64,000 nt of DNA from Marinobacter maritimus (GCF_007671675.1 NZ_VCGW01000001.1:62001-126000), one strand, 5' to 3'. Numbered from the stretch's first letter, positions 33,941 through 42,062 are shown. The notes: a model not told the origin generated them from the letters alone. Program-made: numbers and translations.

Positions 33941-35610
33941 TCGCCGGCCAGAATCCACCTTGCCGCTTTCTCGGCAATCATCAATGTCGGTGAATTGGTG
34001 TTGCCGCTGGTAATCACGGGCATCACGCCTGCGTCCACAACGCGCAAACCTGTTACGCCTATTACCCGCAGGTGGGAGTCCACCACCGCCAGTGCATCAT
34101 CCGGCCGCCCCATCCGGGTGGTTCCCACCGGGTGAAAAATAGTGGTGCCGATGTCGCCGGCCAGGCGGCTTAACTCGTCGTCAGTCTGGTACTGCGGCCC
34201 GGGCTTGTATTCCTCAGGTTGGTATTTTGAGAACGCGGGTTGGCCGGCGATACGGCGTGTTACTCGCAATGAGTCTGCCGCGACTTTCCGGTCTTCCTGG
34301 GTGCTGAGATAATTGGGCGCAATGGCCGGCGCTTCCATCGGGTTGCGGCTGCGGATGCGCACAGTGCCCCGGCTGGTGGGGTTCAGGTTGCACACGCTGG
34401 CGGTAATGGCCGGGAAATCGTGCAGGGGTTGGCCGAAGGCATCCAGGCTCAGTGGCTGAACGTGGTACTGGATATTGGCGTAGTCGAATTCATCTGAGCT
34501 GCGGGTGAACGCACATAGCTGTGAAGGCGCCATGCTCATGGGGCCTGAACGTTTAAGCAGATATTCGAGGCCAATTCGCGCCTTGCCCAGCAGGGAGTTG
34601 GCCATGGTGTTCAGGGTAACTGCATTGCTTACCTTGTACACAGATCGAATTTGCAGGTGGTCCTGAAGGTTTTCGCCTACCCCTGGCAAATCTGCTACCA
34701 CCGGAATATTTAATCCCTGAAGCAGATCAGACGGCCCTATCCCGGATAACTGCAACAGTTGAGGCGAGCCAATCGAGCCGGCAGAGAGAATAACTTCGCG
34801 GCTGGCCATTGCGAGCGTTTCGTTGCCGGAGTTTGCGGCTGCTACGCGCACGCCGGTGCACCTTGGCTGCTCTCCATCTGTGTTCATTTCCAGGCCCAGT
34901 ACCTGGGTAGAATGCCAAACGGTCAGGTTGGGGCGTTTCGAAGCGCTTCGCAGAAAGGCTTTGGACGTATTCCAGCGCCAACCGGCACGTTGGTTTACCT
35001 CGAAATAATTCACGCCCTCGTTGTCGCCGCGGTTGAAGTCGCTTGTGCGGGGAACGCCCGCCTGAACCGCCGCCTCTGCAAAGTCTTCAAGCACCTGCCA
35101 TTTCAGGCGCTGGCGCTCCACTCGCCATTCGCCGCCATGGCCATGGAAAAGCTTGTGAGTACTATCTTCATGGTCGCCAGTGTCCAAACCATGATGATCT
35201 TCATGGCGCATGAAATCAGGCAGGCAATTGTCCCAACTCCAGGCGTCATCGCCTGTAATCTCTGCCCACCGATCGTAATCTCTTGCCTGCCCGCGAATGT
35301 ACAACATGCCGTTGATGCTGGAACAGCCTCCCAGGGTTTTGCCACGGGGATATATCAACGACCGGTTATTGAGCCCCGGTGCGGGCTCGGTGCGGAAACA
35401 CCAGTCGGTACGTGGATTGTTGATGCAGTAGAGATAGCCTACCGGAATGTGAATCCAGTGGTAGTTGTCCCGCCCTCCGGCTTCGATCAGCAGTACCCGG
35501 TTCTCCGGATTGGCGCTCAGACGATTAGCAAGCAGGCAGCCGGCTGTTCCTGCGCCAGTTACGATGTAGTCAAACTCAAACGGACCCGGCGTTTTATTGT
35601 TATCGGGCAA
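33937..35610 (-). CDS. GMC-family FAD oxidoreductase (choline/alcohol dehydrogenase type)
   Basis: 557 residues from a TTG at 35610. FAD-binding GAGTAGCLLANRLS then VLLIEAGG; the GMC signature PRGKTLGGCSSINGMLYIRG; second signature GSIGSPQLLQLSGIG; and the active-site region FHPVGTTRMG with the late Asn in SGNTNSPTLM. The family oxidises alcohols or choline, passing electrons to the respiratory chain or oxygen. AlkJ-type alkanol dehydrogenases of marine hydrocarbon degraders have the same layout, so a long-chain or terpenoid alcohol is plausible, but no alk gene is near. The gap to the ZIP gene (35611-35694) is short. Confidence 0.9.
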   Translation of the reverse strand: MPDNNKTPGPFEFDYIVTGAGTAGCLLANRLSANPENRVLLIEAGGRDNYHWIHIPVGYLYCINNPRTDWCFRTEPAPGLNNRSLIYPRGKTLGGCSSINGMLYIRGQARDYDRWAEITGDDAWSWDNCLPDFMRHEDHHGLDTGDHEDSTHKLFHGHGGEWRVERQRLKWQVLEDFAEAAVQAGVPRTSDFNRGDNEGVNYFEVNQRAGWRWNTSKAFLRSASKRPNLTVWHSTQVLGLEMNTDGEQPRCTGVRVAAANSGNETLAMASREVILSAGSIGSPQLLQLSGIGPSDLLQGLNIPVVADLPGVGENLQDHLQIRSVYKVSNAVTLNTMANSLLGKARIGLEYLLKRSGPMSMAPSQLCAFTRSSDEFDYANIQYHVQPLSLDAFGQPLHDFPAITASVCNLNPTSRGTVRIRSRNPMEAPAIAPNYLSTQEDRKVAADSLRVTRRIAGQPAFSKYQPEEYKPGPQYQTDDELSRLAGDIGTTIFHPVGTTRMGRPDDALAVVDSHLRVIGVTGLRVVDAGVMPVITSGNTNSPTLMIAEKAARWILAGD

Positions 35611-35694
35611 GGTGGTTTCTCCGAGGTGATCGTTTTTTTTTATAGAGACCTGGTTTAAATAGTCGCCTGATTCAAGTAGTGATCTTACGTCACA

Positions 35695-36480
35695 TTACCC
35701 CAATGTGGCGTCCAGGAACATCATCACAACAAAACCCACCAGCAGCGAGAAGGTTACCTGCGTTTTGTAACTGTTCCGGTGGGTTTCGGGAATAATTTCA
35801 TTGGCTATGATGAACAACATAGCCCCTGCCGCGAAGCCCAGAGACCAGGGCATGACGGGTTCCGCGAGCCAAACCAGAGCGGCACCAAATACGCCACCTA
35901 TGGGCTCGGCCAAGCCGGTAAGCAGGGCGATAGTGAAGGCCCGCGCCCGGGAGTACTGAATAGCCATCAGTGAGAGCGCAACAGCAAGTCCTTCGGGTAT
36001 GTTCTGGATGCCGATGCCTATGGCCAGAACATATCCATTACGCACATCCCCACCTGCAAAGCCGACTCCAACTGCCATGCCTTCCGGGAAATTGTGTAGC
36101 GTAATGGCGATAATGAAGAGCCAGATACGGCGTATGTGTGCGGCGTCAGGTCCTTCCGGTCCGAGGTTAAAGTGTTCATGGGGCAGTTTCTGATGCAGGA
36201 AGTAAAGAGCGCCCGCGCCGGAAAGTACGCCGAAGATCACCAGCAAGGCGGCGGCCCAGGATGAGCCCAGTAGTGCCTCCCCATGTTCCAGCCCCGGCAG
36301 CAATAGCGAAAAGAAAGACGCAGCCAACATCACACCGGCCGCTCCCGCGAGCATGCTGTCCTGCATTCGGTCAGACGGCGGCTTGATGAAGAAAACGGCT
36401 GCGGCGCCAATGCCGGTTGCCAGTCCAGCGAGCAGGCTTGCCAGAGCACCAAGCCCGATGATGTTGATATCGGTAATCAT
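35695..36480 (-). CDS. ZIP-family metal transporter
   Basis: 261 residues with eight hydrophobic helices. Metal-site motifs AITLHNFPEGMAVGVGF (helix 4) and GIQNIPEGLAVALSL (helix 5) are diagnostic. A His-rich loop (LHQKLPHEHFNLG) lies between helices 3 and 4. The family imports Zn2+, Fe2+ or Mn2+, or moves them reversibly. Its ATG overlaps the stop of the upstream hydrolase gene (ATGA), so the two are translationally coupled. Confidence 0.93.
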   Translation of the reverse strand: MITDINIIGLGALASLLAGLATGIGAAAVFFIKPPSDRMQDSMLAGAAGVMLAASFFSLLLPGLEHGEALLGSSWAAALLVIFGVLSGAGALYFLHQKLPHEHFNLGPEGPDAAHIRRIWLFIIAITLHNFPEGMAVGVGFAGGDVRNGYVLAIGIGIQNIPEGLAVALSLMAIQYSRARAFTIALLTGLAEPIGGVFGAALVWLAEPVMPWSLGFAAGAMLFIIANEIIPETHRNSYKTQVTFSLLVGFVVMMFLDATLG

Positions 36481-37430
36481 GAAGGCTGGACTCTCTTTTG
36501 AATCGTTCTATCTGTGAGTTGTCGTCGGATGCGTTCGAAAAGTCTGGCCTGAAATTTTTCGTCCAGGGGGTAAAGATGACCGGCCGTGGTCAGCAATATC
36601 AATTCCGCGTTGGGAAGTTGTTCTGCGAGATGGCGGGCGTACTCCAAGGGTACGAAAGCGTCCTGCTCGCCCTGAAAAATGAGAACGTGAGTGGACACTT
36701 GCTTCAGGCTGAAGCCCCAGTCGCTGAGCTCGGCAAGCAGGTCGGCTGCAATCGCTTTGCCACCGCTTTCCAGACAGACTAACTGGTCCTGTCGAAAGGT
36801 ATTCCCACTGAGCAAGACGCCCATCAGATCGCGATCTGATGCATTGACCATTTTCCTGGCCTCCCGCATATAAAGCCCCGGATACCTCAGGGAGAGCCAG
36901 GCCACTAAGCGCACCAGAAGTGTCGTCAGCTTTGGGCTGTAACGTGCAAGCAGAGGGCCTGGCCAGCGGGTTTTTTCAAGTAATGTATGGCGCCCGTCAT
37001 ACTCTGAAAAGTTTGTATAACCGGAAAGGCACACGCCCAGATCCATCCTGTCGCTCAGGCTATGGCAGCAGGCAAGGGCGCGCGAGCCGCCGCTGGACCA
37101 GCCGATATGAGTGAATCTCTCCAGGCCAAGGGCGTCAGCCAGTTGCAGAATATCCTGAGGGTAATCCTGCAATCGGCGCTCGGGTTGATCGCTAGAGCTT
37201 CCGATGCCAGGGCGGTCAGGCGTAAGAAACCTGAAGCCATGGCGCAGCGCCTGATTATGGAAAAGCCTGCCTTGTAGCCGGGAACCGGGCATGCCATGGC
37301 CAAAAATAAGCGGGTAGCCTTGCGGGTGGCCAAGATCGGTATAGGCCATTGTGCGACCATCGCGCAGAATCAGGTGTTTCAATCGGTTGCCTGAGTCGGG
37401 TTTTTCGAGCGCGAGAGTATAGGCTCGCAT
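36477..37430 (-). CDS. Alpha/beta hydrolase
   Basis: 317 residues from ATG 37430 (MRAYTLALEKPDSGNRL). The frame opens earlier but runs through the lipoprotein gene. The fold shows FGHGMPGSRLQG (oxyanion), nucleophile elbow THIGWSSGGSRAL (Ser), LIFQGEQDAFVPLEYA (Asp) and TTAGHLYPL (His). It has no signal peptide. Members hydrolyse esters, epoxides or similar bonds. It overlaps the lipoprotein gene by 52 bp at its start and the ZIP gene by 4 bp at its end, so three genes form a tight leftward operon. Confidence 0.82.
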   Translation of the reverse strand: MRAYTLALEKPDSGNRLKHLILRDGRTMAYTDLGHPQGYPLIFGHGMPGSRLQGRLFHNQALRHGFRFLTPDRPGIGSSSDQPERRLQDYPQDILQLADALGLERFTHIGWSSGGSRALACCHSLSDRMDLGVCLSGYTNFSEYDGRHTLLEKTRWPGPLLARYSPKLTTLLVRLVAWLSLRYPGLYMREARKMVNASDRDLMGVLLSGNTFRQDQLVCLESGGKAIAADLLAELSDWGFSLKQVSTHVLIFQGEQDAFVPLEYARHLAEQLPNAELILLTTAGHLYPLDEKFQARLFERIRRQLTDRTIQKRVQPS

Positions 37431-37876
37431 CCAATTACCTGTCTGGCTTGAGTTTGCGCGTGCAAGTACCAGCGCTTTCCGGGCTGGGCAAACGTTTGCG
37501 GAGTGACACGGAAATCTTTTGTTTCCATTGTTGCGGGAATGGGCGAGCCGTCGGCATGGCGGTAAACACAACTGGTGCCAAGAGTCACAGAAGTGCCTAT
37601 AGGTAGCTCTATGAAGTCATCACCCCGAACCTGCGGAGTGTCGCCGTCTACGCTTATGATTTTGAGACACGGGCCATAATGAACTTTTTGTTGCTCACGC
37701 AGGTATTCGCTCAGGCAGTGTTGCGCGCTGAGGAGGACGGTATTGCGGCCACTGGCTTCAGTGCTTGCGGGCGGATTTCGGCTGTCTGGCTCACTGACCG
37801 GCTTTTTGTCTGATAACGACTGGCAGCCCGTCAGTATCAGGAGGCAGGCCAGCAGAATCGTGACGACAGGCTTCAT
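37379..37876 (-). CDS. Predicted lipoprotein, unknown
   Basis: 165 residues from ATG 37876, preceded by AAGGAGTAACG. The lipobox LLILTGC places the lipidated Cys near residue 18; the next residues QSLSDKK suggest outer-membrane sorting rather than retention. The mature part has four further Cys (AQHCLSEY, YGPCLK, GTSCVYR, VIGCEP) that may form disulfides, but no known domain was recognised. A copy of the 27-bp repeat stands 33 bp upstream of its start. Confidence 0.75.
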   Translation of the reverse strand: MKPVVTILLACLLILTGCQSLSDKKPVSEPDSRNPPASTEASGRNTVLLSAQHCLSEYLREQQKVHYGPCLKIISVDGDTPQVRGDDFIELPIGTSVTLGTSCVYRHADGSPIPATMETKDFRVTPQTFAQPGKRWYLHAQTQARQVIGCEPILSRSKNPTQATD

Positions 37877-37908
37877 CGTTACTCCTTGTCGCATTGAACA
37901 AAATGGGA

Positions 37909-37935
37909 CTGTTCGGGAACAAGGCGTCAGTTTAG
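37909..37935. repeat. Direct repeat copy 1 (left of DUF302 gene)
   Basis: 27 bp beginning CTGTTCGGGAACAAGG and ending AGTTTAG. 25 of 27 positions match the copy at 38529-38555, in the same orientation, 620 bp apart. On the minus strand it lies just upstream of the lipoprotein ribosome-binding site, so it may be part of that gene's leader. Confidence 0.75.
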
Positions 37936-38029
37936 ATCAGATTCGGGATGCCTGGGTACCCGTTCGGGTATTAAAGGAGGTGAATTGGCTGAACAAAAAA
38001 TGTCGCTGTCACCTCTCGGCGATCGCCGC

Positions 38030-38488
38030 CTATTTCACCGCGTCTTCGGCGATCTTCCCGAAGACTGTGTCAAGCTCCTTTGCGATTATCATCACTTCGG
38101 GGCTGTCTTCGGCGTAGGGGGAGAAGACGAGGCTCGGCGTCTTGTAGCTCAGTGTCGCGGTTCCATCCTCCTGCTCGGTGACGTAGAACCTGATCGGGGC
38201 TTCGATCATTGCGGCTTCGGAGGCTTCCAGCATCCGGACCGCGAAGTCGTTGTTGTAGACACCGATCACCCGGTTGCCGGGGATGGTGACACCGCGATTG
38301 GCCGCGGCCTCGGTCGGGCCAGCTTCAGTGACGATGCCCATCTTGTTGGCCTTCGCCGCCGTTTTCACCCTGTCGATCAGATTCTGATAGGTACGGTTCG
38401 TTTCGATCACCGCCCAGCCTTCGCGCTCAGCGGGGCTGGCGGTGGCGGAGCAGGCGACGAGCGAGAGGGCGAGAACGAGATAACGCAT
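38030..38488 (-). CDS. DUF302 domain protein, secreted
   Basis: 152 residues from ATG 38488, fixed by AAGGAG upstream; longer frames add no family sequence. Signal peptide 1-18 (MRYLVLALSLVACSATAS; the Cys is not in a convincing lipobox). The mature part fits DUF302: YQNLIDRVKTAAKANKMGIVTEAG, a VIGVYNNDFAVRMLEA block, APIRFYVTEQEDGTATLSY, and FGKIAEDAV. Function unknown; the domain occurs in many periplasmic proteins. The gene is visibly richer in GC-ending codons than its neighbours and is bracketed by a direct repeat, which suggests recent acquisition or duplication of its leader. Confidence 0.85.
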   Translation of the reverse strand: MRYLVLALSLVACSATASPAEREGWAVIETNRTYQNLIDRVKTAAKANKMGIVTEAGPTEAAANRGVTIPGNRVIGVYNNDFAVRMLEASEAAMIEAPIRFYVTEQEDGTATLSYKTPSLVFSPYAEDSPEVMIIAKELDTVFGKIAEDAVK

Positions 38489-38528
38489 GGGTGTGCTCCT
38501 TGTCATCCGGGTTTCGTTGGGCGTCGTG

Positions 38529-38555
38529 CTGTTCGGGAACAAGGAGTTAGTTTAG
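38529..38555. repeat. Direct repeat copy 2 (right of DUF302 gene)
   Basis: Same 27-bp element as at 37909-37935 with two mismatches. It lies 12 bp past the AbiTii-like stop codon and 40 bp upstream of the DUF302 start. Confidence 0.75.
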
Positions 38556-38566
38556 CGCAGCGTCGC

Positions 38567-39232
38567 TTAGCTTGCCCGGCCGAACATCCGCTCGAAAAAG
38601 CCCGCGGAACGAACATCTGGCATAGGCAGGCTGTCTATCTCATCCATGGCTTTGCGCCAGAAGTGCTCCGGGGTGTCCAGCTCTGCAACCAGCGCGCGCT
38701 CTTCGGGGCTGTAGTGATTGTGCTCTCCTTCCAGCCCTTTTTCCATTAGCGCCTGTACCCAAAGATAAACGGCACCTCTTACGGTCTTTAACAGGCGTGA
38801 GTAAACATCGCGGCTGAGGTTGATGGCCAGCTCTGCACTCAGGTTGATCTGTTTCTGCAGAACCGCCATATCGTCGGTATCCAGCAGCAACCGGTTGCCG
38901 TCACCTTTTTTGCTGTTGACGCAGATTTTCTCCAGCACCTTTGTGCCCTCTATGAGATCAATGTGGCCAAACTCAAGTTTATGTTGATCCGTTACGGGCG
39001 CTGGAATCCATCCATATTGCGGGGATTTCGCGACTATGTGTCCCGGTAAGTCCAGGCGAAAAGAAGGGGCGGCGTCACGATCCTGATAACCATCGAATTC
39101 AGAGCGTAGCCAGGCAGCCATTTTTTTGTGGCGTAACATCATGGCAAGTGTGATGGCCGAAGGCATGATGTCCTCAAGCAGTTCGCCGGAATCCCGGGTG
39201 CGCTCGTCGAGGTGATTGGCGGATGCAGACAT
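38567..39232 (-). CDS. AbiTii-like N-terminal domain protein
   Basis: 221 residues, start supported by AAGGAGAAAAT. Residues about 15-60 read LLEDIMPSAITLAMMLRHKK then MAAWLRSEFDGYQDRDAAPSFR, with W41, E45 and G48-Y49. This is the pattern of the AbiTii domain (helical segment with LA..L, then W-x-x-x-E-x-x-GY, then P-x-(F/Y)R), which was named from abortive-infection proteins. The middle (FGHIDLIEGTKVLEKI) and the helical C-terminus carry no catalytic motif I recognise. No signal peptide or membrane helix. A defence role is possible but many AbiTii proteins are uncharacterised. The assignment rests on motif memory. Confidence 0.55.
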   Translation of the reverse strand: MSASANHLDERTRDSGELLEDIMPSAITLAMMLRHKKMAAWLRSEFDGYQDRDAAPSFRLDLPGHIVAKSPQYGWIPAPVTDQHKLEFGHIDLIEGTKVLEKICVNSKKGDGNRLLLDTDDMAVLQKQINLSAELAINLSRDVYSRLLKTVRGAVYLWVQALMEKGLEGEHNHYSPEERALVAELDTPEHFWRKAMDEIDSLPMPDVRSAGFFERMFGRAS

Positions 39233-39436
39233 ATTTTCTCCTTGGCGGAGGCAGGGCTCTCTCTGGCTTCACCGCCATGTTTTTGTTATTACGCAGTTCA
39301 CGACGGTGCTTGATCGGCCGCCTATGAAATGCCCAGATGCCTAAAAAGTAGACAAGGTTCACTGTCCGCGCCGTTGTAAAAAGGTGAGGTTTTTGTAACT
39401 GCAGGTAAGCCGTCTGTCAGCCAGTTTGCACGGGCC

Positions 39437-40243
39437 CTACATGCCCGCGTTAGTACTCTCGAAAATCTTGTCTGCGGAGGCTGCTACAAAACCATTGTAG
39501 AGATGCCCGTCGGGGTTTCTGTAGCGCAGAGCGAACTCATAGAAGCAGCTGGGAATAGTGGTTTCACGGTCACGAAATTGCACGGGAACCCGGTCTGCCA
39601 TGGTGGATGACTGCTCAAGAAGGTCTTCGGGAGAGCCTTTCACTTCTCCACCGGACGCATTCACGGTAAAGCCGTTGTCTTTCAGAAGCTGATTGATATC
39701 GGCAACTGTTTCATAGTTCTGCAAGCGATTAACGCTGACTGTGAAATGGTTAGCCCGGTAGCCCCAGGCTGCCAGCCAGGCTGCATACTCGCTCTCTTCG
39801 AGTAGCTTGCGATAGGTGTCGTAATCCAGATCCCAGTGTCTGCCTGAATACAGAAAGTCGTCCGCTGCAACCTGCTCTTTCATCATCCCGGCTACCAGTG
39901 TTTTTACGGTCGCCTGAAGTTCCGGTGAGCACTGTTCTGTGAGCAGCTCTGAAATGAACACTCTGGGCGCTTCCGGGTCCGCATGCTCATAGTGCCGGGC
40001 ATAGAGTTTCTTGCCTTTGAAATGATATTCCCCCCCCTCGCGATATCCGAGAGCAAGAAAATGCTCCGCAAGCGCATCCAGGCCTACGGGTGACAGGTTG
40101 AAGGTTCGCAGGGCAATGTGATCGTTAATGATGGCGTGGCCTTCCTCGGCTCCCAGAATGCGGTGGATTTTCGCCGCCGACGGGGTAACGCTGCGATAAT
40201 TCTGCCAGAGCTTCTCGAAGAGGGCGTTGCGATCAGTATGCAT
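39437..40243 (-). CDS. DUF1338 family metal-dependent protein (2-oxoacid oxygenase/decarboxylase-like)
   Basis: 268 residues. The family metal triad is visible as H42 (NDHIALRT), H166 (RANHFTVSV) and E236 (CFYEFALRY). The DUF1338 enzyme HglS of Pseudomonas converts 2-oxoadipate to 2-hydroxyglutarate in lysine breakdown, but is much longer (over 450 residues). This protein belongs to a shorter class whose substrate is unknown. Its start overlaps the end of astA by 11 bp, so the two are surely co-translated, pointing to amino-acid catabolism. Confidence 0.82.
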   Translation of the reverse strand: MHTDRNALFEKLWQNYRSVTPSAAKIHRILGAEEGHAIINDHIALRTFNLSPVGLDALAEHFLALGYREGGEYHFKGKKLYARHYEHADPEAPRVFISELLTEQCSPELQATVKTLVAGMMKEQVAADDFLYSGRHWDLDYDTYRKLLEESEYAAWLAAWGYRANHFTVSVNRLQNYETVADINQLLKDNGFTVNASGGEVKGSPEDLLEQSSTMADRVPVQFRDRETTIPSCFYEFALRYRNPDGHLYNGFVAASADKIFESTNAGM

Positions 40244-41375
40244 AACTTAACTCCGTAGCTGTCTTGTGGGTTCGTGCGGGTGCGGCCCGGTTTAAAGGCA
40301 GAATGCGTGCGAGATGACCTTCTGCCAGGTTCAACTTTGCAGCGAGTGCTGAGGGAACAATCAGCGTACCTGGCTGCGAGCCACCTGCGCTGCCAGTCTC
40401 AGGCCGGTCAAAGACTTCGGATGTGATGGTTGCCCGAAAGTCCACCAGGCCTGTGTTGGTAATCAGACTTGGCTCATTTTGCTGATAGCGTGCGTGTTCG
40501 TGGCTGCTGTGAACGCCCCTACATTTATCTGTTCCCTCTATTACGACCCGGCACGCAGAGGAGGCTCTTACGCTATGAATATCGGCCAGGGCACACTCAA
40601 CCGTTGGACCCGCATCAAGCAGATCTATGAAACCTTTATGCTGAAACCCCTCTGCTTCCAGTATTTGCAGGGCCGGCCGGGTGTGTTCATGTACCTGGCT
40701 GATGACCGCCCTGGCCTCAGGGCTCATCATGCAAGTGTATAGAGGATGAGAGGGCATCAGCTCATCAATGAAATCAGTATAGCCGGTGCCAACCAGATGG
40801 GTTGCCTGGCAAAACTCCATGTCAACGAAATGAGCTTTTAGCCAGTCCCAGAAAGGCGACTGTCCTGCAGCATCGGAAACACCGCGCATTTCGGCAATGA
40901 CATGGTCTGAAAAGCGTTCCGGGTGAAGTGCCATAAACAGGAAACGCACTCGGGAGAGCAGTTTTCCGGCGTTGGCCCGGCGGAATTCCGGGCGCAAATA
41001 AAGCGAGCAGATCTCGGAGTAGCCGGCGTAATGGTTACAACGGGTGAGGGTTTCCACACTTCTGCGAAGGTCGAGATCGCGGGCGTGACGGGTAACCGTG
41101 TTGCGTCGAAAGTGATAAAGCGGACGGGTATGGCCGGCATTCGCCTCAATGCCCGTGGTACCCATAATGGCTCCGGTCGCTTCATCTTCCAGTACGAAAA
41201 GGTAGTGCTCGTCACTTGGGTTGGTAACCCGGCGCTCAAAACTGGCCATGGAGTGGGAGATTTTTCGTGCCAGAGCATCTCTGTCTGGCATCAGGGAAGT
41301 AAACCCGGGGCCGGACTCCATCGCTATGAGGAAAAGAGCGTCCAGATCCCTGTCGGCAATCGGTCGAATGATCAT
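40233..41375 (-). CDS. astA: Arginine N-succinyltransferase family protein
   Basis: 380 residues from ATG 41375 (MIIRPIADRDLDALFLIA), which matches the family start; the frame opens at 41426 without a site. Family blocks: ESGPGFTSLMPDRDAL, HYLFVLEDEATGAIMGTTGIEA, CSLYLRPEFRRANAGKLLSRVRF, and DAGPTVEC. AstA transfers succinyl from succinyl-CoA to arginine, the first step of the AST pathway. None of astC, astD, astB or astE is adjacent. The region after DAGPTVEC diverges and the protein is longer than typical AstA (about 340), so a related amine acceptor is possible. It is divergent from an Lrp-type regulator. Confidence 0.85.
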   Translation of the reverse strand: MIIRPIADRDLDALFLIAMESGPGFTSLMPDRDALARKISHSMASFERRVTNPSDEHYLFVLEDEATGAIMGTTGIEANAGHTRPLYHFRRNTVTRHARDLDLRRSVETLTRCNHYAGYSEICSLYLRPEFRRANAGKLLSRVRFLFMALHPERFSDHVIAEMRGVSDAAGQSPFWDWLKAHFVDMEFCQATHLVGTGYTDFIDELMPSHPLYTCMMSPEARAVISQVHEHTRPALQILEAEGFQHKGFIDLLDAGPTVECALADIHSVRASSACRVVIEGTDKCRGVHSSHEHARYQQNEPSLITNTGLVDFRATITSEVFDRPETGSAGGSQPGTLIVPSALAAKLNLAEGHLARILPLNRAAPARTHKTATELSYAY

Positions 41376-41491
41376 GGGCTGCAACCTGACTTTATTTCGG
41401 GACAGTATGAAGGGATGCTCTGTCATATTGCAGATTCAATTTGAGCAAAATGGGCTAAGCTTCTCTCATAATAACCAAGAGAGTGACCAAA

Positions 41492-41920
41492 ATGATCGGA
41501 AATAGAGACCAGAAGCTGCTTATGCTGTTGCGACAGAACGCGCGTGCCAGCATTTCGGATTTGGCGAGGGCTTTGCATTTGTCTCGCTCAACCGTACAGA
41601 ACCGCATAGCCAAGCTGGAAGCGAGCGGAGTCATTGCAGGGTATGCCGTACAGTTGGGAGGGGCGTTTTCATCCAGCCAGGTGGAGGCTCATGTCTCGAT
41701 AAAAGTTGCTCAGAAACTGACGGCTAGAACAAACTCGGCACTTAAGGGCATCAGTCAGGTGTCGCAATTATTTTCGGTAAGTGGTGAGTACGACCTTATA
41801 GCCATTGTGCAGGCTCAATCCCTGGAGGAACTGAGCACCGTATTAGATGAGATTGGAAATCTGGAAGGCGTTGAGCGCACTAACTCGGCCGTGGTGCTGG
41901 AAACCCGCTTTCGGCGTTAG
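41492..41920 (+). CDS. Lrp/AsnC-family regulator, probably of the astA unit
   Basis: 142 residues from ATG 41492 (a GTG at 41483 is possible). Start GNRDQKLLMLLRQNARASIS and helix-turn-helix LARALHLSRSTVQNRIAKLEASGVIAGY are standard. RAM sensor domain follows with VSGEYDLIAIVQAQS. It is transcribed divergently from astA across about 116 bp, so it most likely controls astA and the DUF1338 gene in response to an amino acid. Confidence 0.88.
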   Translation: MIGNRDQKLLMLLRQNARASISDLARALHLSRSTVQNRIAKLEASGVIAGYAVQLGGAFSSSQVEAHVSIKVAQKLTARTNSALKGISQVSQLFSVSGEYDLIAIVQAQSLEELSTVLDEIGNLEGVERTNSAVVLETRFRR

Positions 41921-41954
41921 GCGCCTTTCCTTAGCTAATTTTATACGTGCAATA

Positions 41955-42062
41955 TCAGGAGCCCAGCATGCCCGAGAAAGCACTATACAAGAAAGCCACG
42001 GAGCCGAGCAGGATAAGTCCCCAGGCTGGGAAAATCAGGAAAGAGCGACTCGACTGTCTCAT
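41955..42062 (-). CDS. 35-residue single-helix membrane protein, unknown
   Basis: The ATG at 42062 has AGGAG 6 bases upstream on the minus strand. The frame reads MRQSSRSFLIF, then a hydrophobic helix (PAWGLILLGSVAFLYSAF) and a short end, stop TGA at 41957-41955. A basic N-terminus followed by one helix suggests an inner-membrane miniprotein. It is below usual annotation limits. The overlapping rightward frame (41947-42291) has no comparable signal and is rejected. The gap 42063-42310 holds no other gene. Confidence 0.5.
   Translation of the reverse strand: MRQSSRSFLIFPAWGLILLGSVAFLYSAFSGMLGS

Noticed and set aside
37985..38749. 254-codon rightward frame across DUF302 and the AbiTii-like gene
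   Set aside because: It is antisense to a clear DUF302 gene with a signal peptide and its translation is Gly/Arg-rich filler typical of shadow frames. Only its orphan ribosome-binding site is worth noting.
39174..39362. 62-codon leftward frame ahead of the AbiTii-like gene
   Set aside because: It contains that gene's ribosome-binding site, has no start signal of its own and its product is compositionally odd (many Arg and Pro).
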